This document shows, in pieces, positions 24,359 to 34,060 of a stretch of DNA of 64,000 nucleotides (position 1 is the stretch's first letter; every line of letters begins with the position of its first letter). The translations under genes and the position numbers were made by a program. The DNA comes from CAIVAT01 sp964355945 (GTDB lineage Bacteria; Bacteroidota; Bacteroidia; Bacteroidales; FEN-979). The DNA lies in assembly GCA_964355945.1 (NCBI GenBank), contig CAYHGE010000003.1, forward strand, positions 1 through 64,000. Reading direction: 5' to 3'. The notes under the pieces were generated by a model. It did no database searches and was not told the origin of the DNA. It saw only the letters and a program-made list of their open reading frames with translations.

Positions 24359-26520
24359 GAAAATTCTTTATCCTTTTTTTCATTGTTACCTCAATACGTA
24401 TAACTGCAAAGGCAGAAGAAGGCATGTGGATTCCAATGCTTATAGAGCAGTTAAATATCAAGCGGATGCAGGATCTTGGTCTGCGACTGACCGCTGAGGA
24501 TATCTACAGTGTGAATCATTCGAGTCTGAAAGATGCCATTGTGCAGTTTAACGCAGGCTGTACTGCAGAGATTGTTTCGGAACAGGGGCTGATACTTACG
24601 AATCATCATTGTGGTTTGAGTGCGATTCAGCGCCAGAGTTCACTTCAGCACGACTACCTTACCAACGGCTTCTGGGCAAACTCTTTTGAGGAAGAACTTC
24701 CTTGTGCCGGGGTAACCGTGACGTTGCTGGTTCGCATGGAGGATGTGACAGATATGGTCTTGACAGGCATTGATGACAGGACAAACCAATTCCAGCGGGC
24801 AGAGATCATTAAACAGAATGCCGGAAAGATTGAAAAGGAGGCCATGCTGGGTACGCGTTATGAGGCTAAAATCAGGCCATTTTATTACGGTAACAGATAT
24901 TATCTGTTTGTTAACGAAGTATTTAAAGATGTCAGGCTTGCAGGAGCACCCCCTTCAAACATTGGACAATTCGGAGGCGACACCGACAATTGGATGTGGC
25001 CAAGGCATACCGGTGATTTCTCTGTATTCAGGATCTATGCGAACAGGGAAAATGAAGCGGCAGTTTTTTCAAAGGAAAATGTTCCTTACAAACCAAAGCA
25101 TTACCTGCCGATATCGTTAAAAGGGTACCAGAAAAACGATTTTACCTTTGTTTTCGGATATCCGGGTACTACACGGGAATATCTTCCGTCATATGCGGTG
25201 GATATCATTGCCAATAAAGAAAACCCGCTGAGAATCAGCCTGCGCGGGCAACGTCTCAACATCATGAATTCGGCCATGGAAGAGAGTCGCCTGGCTCGGA
25301 TTCAGTATGCTTCCAAATACAATGGAATTGCAAACAACTGGAAAAAAATGATGGGTGAAACACGCGGGATCCGGCGGATGGATGCAGTAGCGAAAAAGGT
25401 ACAGTTAGAGCAACTATTCCGGTCATGGGCAGATTCCTTACCGCAACGGCAGGTGAATTATGGTAATTTGTTACCTGCATTTCAAACAGTTTACGAGGAA
25501 TACCTGCCGGTTGATTTGTCTGCAATACTTATCAGTGAGGCAGGTCTCGGAATTGAAATTGTGCGCTTCGCCGCCGGATTCAGAGAACTGGTCAGACTGA
25601 GCAAAAAAAAGGAGACTGGTCAGGAAGAAATCTCAAAGGCAGCAGAAAGTTTAGGGAAATCAATCCGCGAGTTTTACAGAAACTTTCAACCTCCTGTCGA
25701 TCAGAAAGTAATGGCGGTCATGCTGAGAGAGATGCATGCAAAAATGGACCAAAGGTACCTCCCCGTTGCATTGGAGGATATAGATAACTCCTGGCACGGA
25801 GACTATGAGGGGTATGCTGAACGGGTTTTTTCAACCACCTTTCTCACGGATTCTGCCAGGATGTACAAATTTCTTGATACTTATAAAATTTCTGATGTTA
25901 AAAAACTTGAGAAAGATCCTGTTTTTCAGTTAATGACCAGCATCTATCAGCGCTACGATCAGGATATTGTCCCGAAAATGACCAGAATTTCCGCACAAGT
26001 CGACAGTCTCCAGCGCATCTATATGGCGGGACAGATAGAGATGCAGCATCATAAAACCATTTATCCTGATGCCAATTCAACCCTTCGGATCGCGTTCGGT
26101 AAAGTTGACGACTACATTCCTGCGGATGCAGTGAAGTACGATTATTTTACAACACTTGCGGGAGTGATGGAGAAAGAGGATTCTGCTATATATGATTACA
26201 AGGTCGACAACCGGCTGAAGAAGTTATACCGTGAGCGGGATTATGGTGTTTATGCCGACCGGGATGGAACCATGCACGTGGCATTTACGGCCAGCAACCA
26301 TACGACAGGAGGAAATTCAGGCAGCCCTGTTCTGAATGCTGAAGGAGCGCTTATCGGCATCAATTTCGACCGCAACTGGGAGGGAACCCTCAGCGATCTG
26401 ATGTACGATCCTTCGCAATGCCGGAACATCTCACTCGACATCCGGTATTGTCTTTTTGTGATTGATAAAGTCGCAGGGTGCAGCCGGCTGGTTAAGGAGA
26501 TGAAAATTATTCAGCCATAA
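24355..26520 (+). CDS. S46-family dipeptidyl-peptidase (DPP7/DPP11 type)
   Basis: 721 residues from the ATG at 24355, which overlaps the trmB stop by 4 bp and is followed directly by a signal peptide (MRKFFILFFIVTSIRITAKA). A longer frame from 24325 lacks support. Chymotrypsin-like periplasmic exopeptidase that removes dipeptides. The catalytic His is in LILTNHHCGLSAIQ (about residue 86), the GDTDNWMWPRHTGDF block is at about 215, and the catalytic Ser is in GGNSGSPVLNAEG (about residue 648). Known of the family: used by asaccharolytic Bacteroidota to feed on peptides. Whether it prefers hydrophobic or acidic P1 residues cannot be decided by eye. Confidence 0.93.
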   Translation: MRKFFILFFIVTSIRITAKAEEGMWIPMLIEQLNIKRMQDLGLRLTAEDIYSVNHSSLKDAIVQFNAGCTAEIVSEQGLILTNHHCGLSAIQRQSSLQHDYLTNGFWANSFEEELPCAGVTVTLLVRMEDVTDMVLTGIDDRTNQFQRAEIIKQNAGKIEKEAMLGTRYEAKIRPFYYGNRYYLFVNEVFKDVRLAGAPPSNIGQFGGDTDNWMWPRHTGDFSVFRIYANRENEAAVFSKENVPYKPKHYLPISLKGYQKNDFTFVFGYPGTTREYLPSYAVDIIANKENPLRISLRGQRLNIMNSAMEESRLARIQYASKYNGIANNWKKMMGETRGIRRMDAVAKKVQLEQLFRSWADSLPQRQVNYGNLLPAFQTVYEEYLPVDLSAILISEAGLGIEIVRFAAGFRELVRLSKKKETGQEEISKAAESLGKSIREFYRNFQPPVDQKVMAVMLREMHAKMDQRYLPVALEDIDNSWHGDYEGYAERVFSTTFLTDSARMYKFLDTYKISDVKKLEKDPVFQLMTSIYQRYDQDIVPKMTRISAQVDSLQRIYMAGQIEMQHHKTIYPDANSTLRIAFGKVDDYIPADAVKYDYFTTLAGVMEKEDSAIYDYKVDNRLKKLYRERDYGVYADRDGTMHVAFTASNHTTGGNSGSPVLNAEGALIGINFDRNWEGTLSDLMYDPSQCRNISLDIRYCLFVIDKVAGCSRLVKEMKIIQP

Positions 26521-27368
26521 ATTTGAACCAGGGCATTTTGAATGGTGGGGTATTTATACCTGAAGCCGGCCTGCATTAGTTTTTCAGGGATGACCTTCTG
26601 CCCGTCAAGCAATACCTGAGCTCCTTCACCAAATACCATTTTCAGTGCAAAAGATGGAACGGTAAGCCAGGCAGGCTGATCAAAAACTTTTCCTAATTTG
26701 TCAGTAAACTCGCAGTTGTCGCTCGGGAATGGGGCCACAGCATTTACAACCCCCATAATAATTGGATTTTCAATGGTATAAAGGATCGCCTCCACCAGAT
26801 CATCTATATGGATAAATGAAACCGCCTGTTTACCGTTTCCCAGTTTCCCCCCCAATCCGATGCTGAAAGGAAACCGCATTTTTTTCAATGCACCTCCCTC
26901 CCCGCCAAGGACAACTCCCAGGCGAAACAGCACAACACGGGTTGAATGATCCGATTTCAGTGCTTCAGACTCCCATTTCCTGCAAACATCGGCCAGAAAT
27001 GTTTGTGCATATTTAATGCTCGATTCTGAATGGATATGCACATTATCATATATCCCGATGGCAGAAGCAGATATAAAGAGTGAAGGTTTTTTTTTGGCAT
27101 TGTTGATAGCGTCGGCAATTTTCCGGGTGGTGTAAATACGGCTGTCAACGATCTCCTTCTTGTACAAAGGGGTCCATTTTTTCGAAACGGGAGCACCGGC
27201 CAGGTTGAGGATGACATCAGCCCCTTCGATTTTCTGTTCAACAAAATCTGCTTCCGGCAAGTTGAAAGATTCACGGTCGATAACCCGCACAGTCCATCCC
27301 AGTTGCTTCATCTTCATGATGATGGACTGACCAATAAATCCGGTTGAACCACTCAGGGCAACAATCAT
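26511..27368 (-). CDS. TIGR01777-type NAD-dependent epimerase-like protein
   Basis: 285 residues. Extended SDR with the N-terminal Rossmann motif GSTGFIGQSI (about 7-16), the family NLAGAPVSKKWTPLYKKEI block (about 56-74), SASAIGIYDN and a DUF1731 C-terminal segment (about 240-283). Substrate unknown. Convergent with the S46 gene (10-bp overlap) and divergent from mutA. Confidence 0.9.
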   Translation of the reverse strand: MIVALSGSTGFIGQSIIMKMKQLGWTVRVIDRESFNLPEADFVEQKIEGADVILNLAGAPVSKKWTPLYKKEIVDSRIYTTRKIADAINNAKKKPSLFISASAIGIYDNVHIHSESSIKYAQTFLADVCRKWESEALKSDHSTRVVLFRLGVVLGGEGGALKKMRFPFSIGLGGKLGNGKQAVSFIHIDDLVEAILYTIENPIIMGVVNAVAPFPSDNCEFTDKLGKVFDQPAWLTVPSFALKMVFGEGAQVLLDGQKVIPEKLMQAGFRYKYPTIQNALVQIYG

Positions 27369-27399
27369 ACGTTTTTTTGTGTAAAGTTATGGATTTCTT

Positions 27400-27407
27400 T
27401 AATTTTG
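27400..27407 (+). promoter_or_regulatory. -7 promoter box for the mutA operon
   Basis: TAATTTTG, 73 bp before the mutA ATG. The 27369-27480 gap separates the divergent epimerase and mutA. No cobalamin riboswitch was recognised in this leader. Confidence 0.45.
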
Positions 27408-27480
27408 CTGTACTTTTATGGGCTACTATAAGCATATTTTTCACTGCTGAACGCCCGATCAATCTTTCATTTAACTTGTC

Positions 27481-29364
27481 ATGGACCACAACGAACCGAC
27501 AAAGCTGTTTTCAGAGTTTCCTGCTGTTTCAACCAATAACTGGGAGGAGAAAATCAGAGCCGATCTGAAGGGCGGCGATTACAGCAAAAAATTAATCTGG
27601 AAAACTGAAGAGGGCTTCGATGTAAAACCCTATTATCGTTCGGAAGATCTTGCAGGGCTTGAGTATTTGAATGTCCTGCCCGGAAATACTCCTTATGTTC
27701 GGGGGCTCAGGAAAGACAACAATGACTGGATCGTGAGGCAGGAGATAGATTCAACGGATATTTCCGCAATTAATCATCAGGCATGCAATGCCATTCAGAA
27801 AGGAGCGGGTGCAGTTGGTCTGAATGCGACAGAGGTGACAACCCATAAGGAATTAAGTACACTGCTGGCAGGGATCGATTTTCAAAAGACACTCATAAAC
27901 TTTACTTCAGCCAAATCGTACCCTTTGGTGCTTGAATTATTGGTTTACGAATTAAGTCATCGCGGTACAGGCAGAGATAAAGTCAAAGGCTCTATAAATT
28001 TTGATGCACTCAGTTACCTTTTGCTTCATGGAGATTTCTACATCAGCTGGGAACATGGGCTGGAAGATGCGGAATATTTGCTGGGAATTGTGCGGGAGAG
28101 GATCCCGGGGTTCAAGGTGATAACCATCAACGGGCATTATTTTCAAAATGCAGGTTCTTCGATTGTCCAGGAACTGGCATTCAGCCTGGCCTCAGCCAGC
28201 GAATACCTTGCCTGCCTGACAAACCGGGGGGCTAAAGTTGATGACATAGCTCCTTATATGCAGCTTTCGCTGAGCATCGGCCCGTCGTATTTCCTGGAAA
28301 TCGCCAAGTTCCGCGCTGCACGCCTCCTGTGGACCCGGATGGTTGAGCAGTATGAGGCCGGACATGACGATTCGTTCAGGGTGTTTATTCACGCAACGAC
28401 GGCCCTGTGGAATAAATCCATCTACGATCCGCATGTGAATTTATTACGAACAACCACCGAAGGCATGTCGGCTGCTCTTGGCAATGCCGATTCGGTAACG
28501 ATTAACCCGTTTGATATTTCCTTTGGCAAAACGGATGAAACTTCTGAAAGGATCGCCAGAAACCAACAAATGATCATGAAGGAGGAAGCTTATCTCGACA
28601 AAATTGTTGACCCGGCTGCCGGTTCATACTATATTGAGAATCTTACACATTCAATTGCACACCATGCCTGGGAGATGTTCAAGGACGTTGAGGCAAGGGG
28701 AGGTATGCTGGCATGTATTAAAACAGGTTTTATTCAGGATGAAATCGAGCAAAGCCGGAACAAAAAAATATTGAATATCGCTCAGCGAAAAACCATCATG
28801 CTGGGTACCAACCAGTATCCCAATATTTCAGAGTTGAGAAGCGATCAGCTTCAACCAGTAGTTGAGGCCGAAGCACAGCCACCCACCCCGTATAAAAAAC
28901 TGACTCCTTTTCGTATCGCCTCCGGTTTCGAGGAGTTGAGGCTGGCTACGGAACGATTTGTAAACAAGGGCAATAAGCGTCCTGAGGTTTTTCTTTTTAC
29001 CATTGGAAATCTTGCGATGCTCAGGGCTCGTGCAGGTTTTGCCTCTAACTTTTTTGGATGTGCCGGGTATGATATCATCGATAACCAGGGCTTTGCAACA
29101 GTGGGTGAAGGGGTGGCATCTGCATTGTCCTCAGGTGCCGAAATCGTTGTGATTTGCAGCTCCGACGAGGAGTACCCATCGATTGTTCCTGAAATCGCTG
29201 CCAGTATCAAAGCATCCGGCAGCAAAATACGGTTGGTGGTCGCTGGATATCCCGGTGAATATGTTGAAATGATCAAATCTGTCGGGATTGAGGATTTTAT
29301 TCATGTCCGGAGTAATCTGCTTGAAACTTTGCTGGATTATCAAAACAAGCTGGGCATAAAATAG
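27481..29364 (+). CDS. mutA: methylmalonyl-CoA mutase, small subunit
   Basis: 627 residues, usual for the non-catalytic beta subunit. Works with MutB in the B12-dependent interconversion of succinyl-CoA and methylmalonyl-CoA (propionate formation or use). The TIM-barrel part is recognised by AFSLASASEYLA, GPSYFLEIAKFRAARLLWTRM and DPAAGSYYIENLTH (about 375-390). The C-terminal B12-like domain (about 500-625) lacks the DxHxxG cobalamin-binding motif, as expected for this subunit. Two unrelated genes separate it from mutB. Confidence 0.95.
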   Translation: MDHNEPTKLFSEFPAVSTNNWEEKIRADLKGGDYSKKLIWKTEEGFDVKPYYRSEDLAGLEYLNVLPGNTPYVRGLRKDNNDWIVRQEIDSTDISAINHQACNAIQKGAGAVGLNATEVTTHKELSTLLAGIDFQKTLINFTSAKSYPLVLELLVYELSHRGTGRDKVKGSINFDALSYLLLHGDFYISWEHGLEDAEYLLGIVRERIPGFKVITINGHYFQNAGSSIVQELAFSLASASEYLACLTNRGAKVDDIAPYMQLSLSIGPSYFLEIAKFRAARLLWTRMVEQYEAGHDDSFRVFIHATTALWNKSIYDPHVNLLRTTTEGMSAALGNADSVTINPFDISFGKTDETSERIARNQQMIMKEEAYLDKIVDPAAGSYYIENLTHSIAHHAWEMFKDVEARGGMLACIKTGFIQDEIEQSRNKKILNIAQRKTIMLGTNQYPNISELRSDQLQPVVEAEAQPPTPYKKLTPFRIASGFEELRLATERFVNKGNKRPEVFLFTIGNLAMLRARAGFASNFFGCAGYDIIDNQGFATVGEGVASALSSGAEIVVICSSDEEYPSIVPEIAASIKASGSKIRLVVAGYPGEYVEMIKSVGIEDFIHVRSNLLETLLDYQNKLGIK

Positions 29365-29389
29365 GTGCAAATTTTCACAACAATTATAA

Positions 29390-29806
29390 ATGGCTGAGAG
29401 TATGACAGGAGATTCCTTAAATTCACCACAGAAATCCTTGCAGATCCTGGTGGTTGACGATAATGCGATAAATCTCCGGTTAATGACCGCCATTCTGAAA
29501 CGGCTTGGCCATTATGCCGATACAGTTGAGGATGGGGCGGCTTCACTGGTTAAGTTTAAAGACAAACAATATGATGTCATCCTGATGGATATCATGATGC
29601 CAGTTATGGATGGAATTACTGCTACCCGTGAAATCAGGAAGATGGAAGCCGAACGGCAAACAGATCCTGGCTCACGGGTTAAAATTATTGCTACGACCGC
29701 CAATGCCTTTGAAGACGGCGGGAAAAAGCTGTTGGAAGCCGGAGTTGACCATTATATGCACCGGCCAATCGAAGTTGATGAATTGCAGCGGCTTTTAAAC
29801 CTGTAA
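29390..29806 (+). CDS. single-domain response regulator (receiver only)
   Basis: 138 residues, one receiver domain. Acidic pair D23/D24 (VVDDNAIN), phospho-acceptor D67 (ILMDIMMPVMDG), T102/T103. The normally invariant Lys of the KP motif is replaced by Arg (HRP, residue 125). The context resembles the last receiver of hybrid kinases (NAFEDGG...LEAGVDHYM). No kinase is adjacent. It sits 25 bp after mutA and 36 bp before the outer-membrane protein gene, inside an apparent mutA-mutB operon. Confidence 0.9.
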   Translation: MAESMTGDSLNSPQKSLQILVVDDNAINLRLMTAILKRLGHYADTVEDGAASLVKFKDKQYDVILMDIMMPVMDGITATREIRKMEAERQTDPGSRVKIIATTANAFEDGGKKLLEAGVDHYMHRPIEVDELQRLLNL

Positions 29807-29842
29807 CCCATATTAATAGCTATGTTCTATTTGCCAAATGAT

Positions 29843-30658
29843 ATGATAAGATTGATTACCACGCTGTTGTGTTTCTTCTGCTTCCTTTCGGTCCAGGCAC
29901 AGGAGGACAAGGTTCGTGACGAAATTGAGGCGGAACAAAAAGGTGAACCTGCTGCAATCAATTTCGGTGCAGACCTTATGAGCCGCTTTATCTGGCGGGG
30001 AATTGATTTTGGCAATTCACCGGCCATCCAGCCAAATCTCTCTTTTTCATGGAAAGGTATGAATTTAGGTGCATGGGGATCCTATGCCATTTCCCCGCAC
30101 AGCGTGACAGTCAACGATAGCCTGGTGAATGCCGGAACATATTCTGAAACAGATCTCTACATCTCTTACACTTATAAATGGTTTACATTGATGGTGTTTG
30201 ACTATTTCACCGTGAACGGGCTTAATCCCAATGAAGAAAATCGTTATTATGACTTCAACAATGCCTCGACAGGACACACTTTCGAGGGTTGCTTCTCTTT
30301 TGATGGACCGGAAAACTTTCCCTTACAATTCCTGGCCGGTACCTTATTTTACGGGGCAGATAAGGACCAGGATTCCACTGGAGTATATGGTGCAGGAACA
30401 CATAATAACTATTCAACCTATTTCGAACTGGCATATAAAATAAACCTGGCGAAGATCGGGGTGGAACTGAGGCCCTTCATCGGAGGAATCCCCTTCGGGA
30501 GTTCCTGGTACGGACCTTATGCAGGTGTAACAAACCTCGGATTAACTGCAAAAAAGGAGGTGCCAATCACACAGCAGTATTCATTGCCGGTGCAGGTTTC
30601 ACTGATTACCAATCCGCAGGCGCAGAGTGTTTTTATTGTTTTTGGAATGTCATTTTAA
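29843..30658 (+). CDS. outer-membrane beta-barrel protein (TorF-like putative porin)
   Basis: 271 residues from the ATG at 29843; a longer frame opens at 29822. Signal peptide MIRLITTLLCFFCFLSVQAQ, then a charged linker and a barrel-like run of amphipathic strands starting INFGADLMSRFIWRGIDFG, the pattern seen in TorF/Gcw_chp-type proteins, and ending with aromatic-residue strands and VFIVFGMSF (C-terminal Phe). Substrate unknown. Its place between mutA and mutB is unusual. Confidence 0.75.
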   Translation: MIRLITTLLCFFCFLSVQAQEDKVRDEIEAEQKGEPAAINFGADLMSRFIWRGIDFGNSPAIQPNLSFSWKGMNLGAWGSYAISPHSVTVNDSLVNAGTYSETDLYISYTYKWFTLMVFDYFTVNGLNPNEENRYYDFNNASTGHTFEGCFSFDGPENFPLQFLAGTLFYGADKDQDSTGVYGAGTHNNYSTYFELAYKINLAKIGVELRPFIGGIPFGSSWYGPYAGVTNLGLTAKKEVPITQQYSLPVQVSLITNPQAQSVFIVFGMSF

Positions 30659-30685
30659 GAATCTACAACTACTATTAAACGAGCG

Positions 30686-32839
30686 ATGAGACCAGATTTT
30701 AAGAATGTTGAATTAAAAGGTAAACCAGCCAGCGAGTCTTTCGCCGCCTGGGAGCAGAAAGCCGGGATACGGAAAAGTTGGAAAACACCTGAACAGATTG
30801 ATGTGAAGCCGGTATTCGGAGACAGTGATCTGGATGAGATGGAACACCTTAACTATGCGGCCGGGTTGCCGCCGTTTCTTCGCGGACCTTACTCCACCAT
30901 GTATGTAATGAGCCCGTGGACGATCCGTCAGTATGCCGGGTTTTCCACTGCTGAAGAGTCAAATGCATTTTATCGCCGCAACCTGAAAGCCGGACAGAAA
31001 GGCTTGTCGGTCGCATTCGATCTTGCCACGCACCGCGGCTATGATTCAGATCATGAGCGGGTTGTGGGTGACGTGGGTAAGGCAGGTGTTGCCATAGACT
31101 CCATCCTCGACATGAAGATCCTGTTCGATCAAATCCCACTGGACATCATGTCGGTTTCGATGACCATGAACGGTGCAGTGCTGCCAGTCCTGGCATTTTA
31201 TATTGTTGCTGCCGAGGAGCAGGGAGTCCCGATGGAGAAGCTGAGCGGAACGATACAGAATGATATCCTGAAAGAGTTTATGGTTCGCAACACCTATATC
31301 TATCCGCCAGCGCCTTCCATGAAAATTATTGCCGATATCTTTGAATTTACTTCGAAGAACATGCCAAAATTTAATTCCATCTCCATCAGTGGTTACCACA
31401 TGCAGGAGGCGGGGGCTACGGCTGACATTGAACTTGCTTACACCCTCGCAGATGGACTGGAATACCTGCGTGCCGGCATCAAAGCCGGAATGGACATTGA
31501 TACTTTTGCCCCCAGGCTGTCATTTTTCTGGGGTGCCGGGATGAACCACTTTATGGAGATTGCCAAGATGCGTGCCGCCCGCTTGTTATGGGCCAGGATT
31601 GTAAAACAGTTCAATCCCAAAAATCCGAAGTCGATGGCGCTTCGCACGCACACGCAAACCTCAGGATGGAGTCTCACAGAGCAGGACCCTTTCAACAATG
31701 TTACCCGGACCTGCCTGGAGGCACTTGCCGCCGCGCTTGGCCATACACAGTCATTGCATACCAACGCCCTGGACGAGGCAATCGCTTTACCAACAGATTT
31801 TTCAGCCCGGATTGCACGCAATACGCAAATTTACCTGCAGGAGGAAACCCAGATATGCAGGTCGCTCGACCCATGGGCAGGCTCCTATTATGTTGAAATG
31901 CTTACCCATGAAATCGCCCATAAAGCATGGGCTCTCATCGAAGAGGTTGAGGTGCTCGGTGGAATGACAAAAGCGATTGATACTGGCATTCCAAAAATGC
32001 GCATTGAAGAGGCTTCAGCGCGTAAACAGGCGAGGATAGACTCAGGGAAAGATAAAATCGTAGGAGTCAACCTTAACAGGCTCACCAAAGAGGATCCGAT
32101 TGAAATTCTCAATGTTGACAATGCTGCTGTTCGCGAATCACAGGTTCTGAGGCTGCAGTATTTACGGGAAAACAGGAACAGTGACGATGTCAGGTCAGCA
32201 CTTGATGCATTGACAAACTCAGCTGCATCCGGAGATGGGAACCTGCTTGCACTGGCAATAGACGCTGCGCGTAAGCGGGCCTCACTTGGTGAAATTTCAT
32301 TTGCACTTGAGAAAATTTATGGGAGGTACAAAGCAGTGATTAGAAGCATTTCAGGGGTTTATTCATCAGAATCCAAAGACAATGAAGCATTTAACAAAGC
32401 CAGGGAACTGGCTGACAAATTTGCTGAAATGGAAGGCCGCCGTCCCCGCATCATGATCGCCAAAATGGGGCAGGATGGTCACGACCGGGGAGCCAAAGTA
32501 GTGGCTACAGGCTACGCCGACATTGGTTTTGATGTTGATATCGGGCCATTGTTTCAAACTCCCGCAGAATCCGCCAGGCAGGCAGTTGAGAATGATGTGC
32601 ACATCCTTGGAGTTTCAAGCCTGGCAGCAGGACATAAGACACTCGTACCGCAAGTAATCGGGGAGTTGGCAAAACTTGGCCGTGAAGACATCATCGTCAT
32701 TGTTGGTGGCGTTATTCCTCCTCAGGATTATGATTTTCTCTATAAATCCGGGGCTGCCGCTATATTTGGTCCGGGAACGGTTGTTTCCGAAGCAGGAATA
32801 AAACTGCTTGAACTCCTGATCGAAAGCAGGACACCATAG
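30686..32839 (+). CDS. mutB: methylmalonyl-CoA mutase, large catalytic subunit
   Basis: 717 residues, full length. The substrate barrel begins FLRGPYSTMYVMSPWTIRQYAGF (about 69-91), which carries the Tyr that contacts substrate, and has AFDLATHRGYDSDH (about 113-126). The C-terminal cobalamin-binding domain has the axial-His motif GQDGHDRGAKV (about 594-604). Known role: adenosylcobalamin-dependent rearrangement. Directly followed by the M16 peptidase gene with no gap, so they share a transcript. Confidence 0.97.
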   Translation: MRPDFKNVELKGKPASESFAAWEQKAGIRKSWKTPEQIDVKPVFGDSDLDEMEHLNYAAGLPPFLRGPYSTMYVMSPWTIRQYAGFSTAEESNAFYRRNLKAGQKGLSVAFDLATHRGYDSDHERVVGDVGKAGVAIDSILDMKILFDQIPLDIMSVSMTMNGAVLPVLAFYIVAAEEQGVPMEKLSGTIQNDILKEFMVRNTYIYPPAPSMKIIADIFEFTSKNMPKFNSISISGYHMQEAGATADIELAYTLADGLEYLRAGIKAGMDIDTFAPRLSFFWGAGMNHFMEIAKMRAARLLWARIVKQFNPKNPKSMALRTHTQTSGWSLTEQDPFNNVTRTCLEALAAALGHTQSLHTNALDEAIALPTDFSARIARNTQIYLQEETQICRSLDPWAGSYYVEMLTHEIAHKAWALIEEVEVLGGMTKAIDTGIPKMRIEEASARKQARIDSGKDKIVGVNLNRLTKEDPIEILNVDNAAVRESQVLRLQYLRENRNSDDVRSALDALTNSAASGDGNLLALAIDAARKRASLGEISFALEKIYGRYKAVIRSISGVYSSESKDNEAFNKARELADKFAEMEGRRPRIMIAKMGQDGHDRGAKVVATGYADIGFDVDIGPLFQTPAESARQAVENDVHILGVSSLAAGHKTLVPQVIGELAKLGREDIIVIVGGVIPPQDYDFLYKSGAAAIFGPGTVVSEAGIKLLELLIESRTP

Positions 32840-34060
32840 ATGGAACTCCAATCCTATACGCTGCCAAGCGGTATCAGGCTGGTACATCAGCCGGTTCAGA
32901 GCCAGGTAGCACATTGCGGGATTTTTATCCACGCAGGTTCACGTGATGAAAGAAACGATGAACATGGCATTGCCCATTTCATTGAACATACCATTTTCAA
33001 AGGAACCGAGAAACGCAATTTATTCCAGGTCCTGAACAGGCTCGAAAATGTCGGCGCTGATTTGAATGCCTACACCGGCAAAGAAGAAACCTGCATCTAT
33101 GCCTCCTTTCTGAATGAATACTACGGCCGGACCCTTGAGCTGTTCCAGGATATTTTTTTTCACTCAGTATTTCCTGAAAAAGAACTGGAACGGGAAAAGC
33201 AGGTCGTAATGGATGAGATTCAATCATACCGGGATACGCCTGATGAGCAGATATTTGACGACTTTGAAGACTTGGTATTTGCAGGGCATCCGCTTGGAAG
33301 AAACATACTGGGTTCGGCCGGTAGTCTTAAAAAATTCGGCCAGAAAAATGTACTGAATTTCATTCACCGTAATTACCGGCTCGACGAAGTGGTCATCGCC
33401 TCTGTAGGCAGGATTGAATTTAAAAAGCTAGTCCGGCTGGTTGACAGGTATTTTCATGATCATCCATCCCGGGGCGAGAGCAACCCGAGGATTCGGTTTC
33501 AGAATTACCGGCCTTCTGTTACCGTAAAAAAGAAAAAGACAAACCAGGTACATTGCCTTGTCGGCGCTCCTGCTTATGATTTCGGACATGAAATGAGGAT
33601 TCCGCTGGCCATTCTCAACAACATGCTGGGTGGCCCCGGAATGAACTCACGGTTGTCATTGGCATTGCGCGAACGCAATGGGCTGACGTACCATAATGAA
33701 TCAAATTATACGGCTTATTCGGATGCGGGAATCATTCATATTTATTTTGGGACTGATCCTGCCCAATATGATAAAGCCCTCACCGTAGTGCACCAGGAAC
33801 TGAGGCGCCTAAAGGAAGAGAAGCTGAGCAACCATCAATTGCAAACAATTAAAAAGCAAATTACCGGGCAAATGGCTATTGCGCAGGAATCGAACCTGGC
33901 TGCCATGCTTGCTATCGGAAAAAGCTATTTGTTGCAAAACCGGTTTGATCCGATTGAGATGCTTATTGAACGCATCCGGCAAACCACGGCAGAAGAACTC
34001 ATCCACATCGCGAATGAAATCTTCGACGAAAAACAACTGAGTATGCTGACATTCAGGTAG
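32840..34060 (+). CDS. M16-family zinc peptidase
   Basis: 406 residues. Inverzincin motif HFIEH (about residues 41-45, GIAHFIEHTIFKGT) with the downstream Glu in EKQVVMDEIQSYRD (about 115-128), so the catalytic half is intact. The second M16 domain (about 220-406) has the usual GGPGMNSRLSLALRERNGLTY motif. No signal peptide, so probably cytoplasmic. It begins one base after the mutB stop. Confidence 0.92.
   Translation: MELQSYTLPSGIRLVHQPVQSQVAHCGIFIHAGSRDERNDEHGIAHFIEHTIFKGTEKRNLFQVLNRLENVGADLNAYTGKEETCIYASFLNEYYGRTLELFQDIFFHSVFPEKELEREKQVVMDEIQSYRDTPDEQIFDDFEDLVFAGHPLGRNILGSAGSLKKFGQKNVLNFIHRNYRLDEVVIASVGRIEFKKLVRLVDRYFHDHPSRGESNPRIRFQNYRPSVTVKKKKTNQVHCLVGAPAYDFGHEMRIPLAILNNMLGGPGMNSRLSLALRERNGLTYHNESNYTAYSDAGIIHIYFGTDPAQYDKALTVVHQELRRLKEEKLSNHQLQTIKKQITGQMAIAQESNLAAMLAIGKSYLLQNRFDPIEMLIERIRQTTAEELIHIANEIFDEKQLSMLTFR

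Noticed and set aside
27369..27480. Cobalamin riboswitch before mutA
   Set aside because: The leader is only about 70 nt, AT-rich, and has no B12-box-like sequence.
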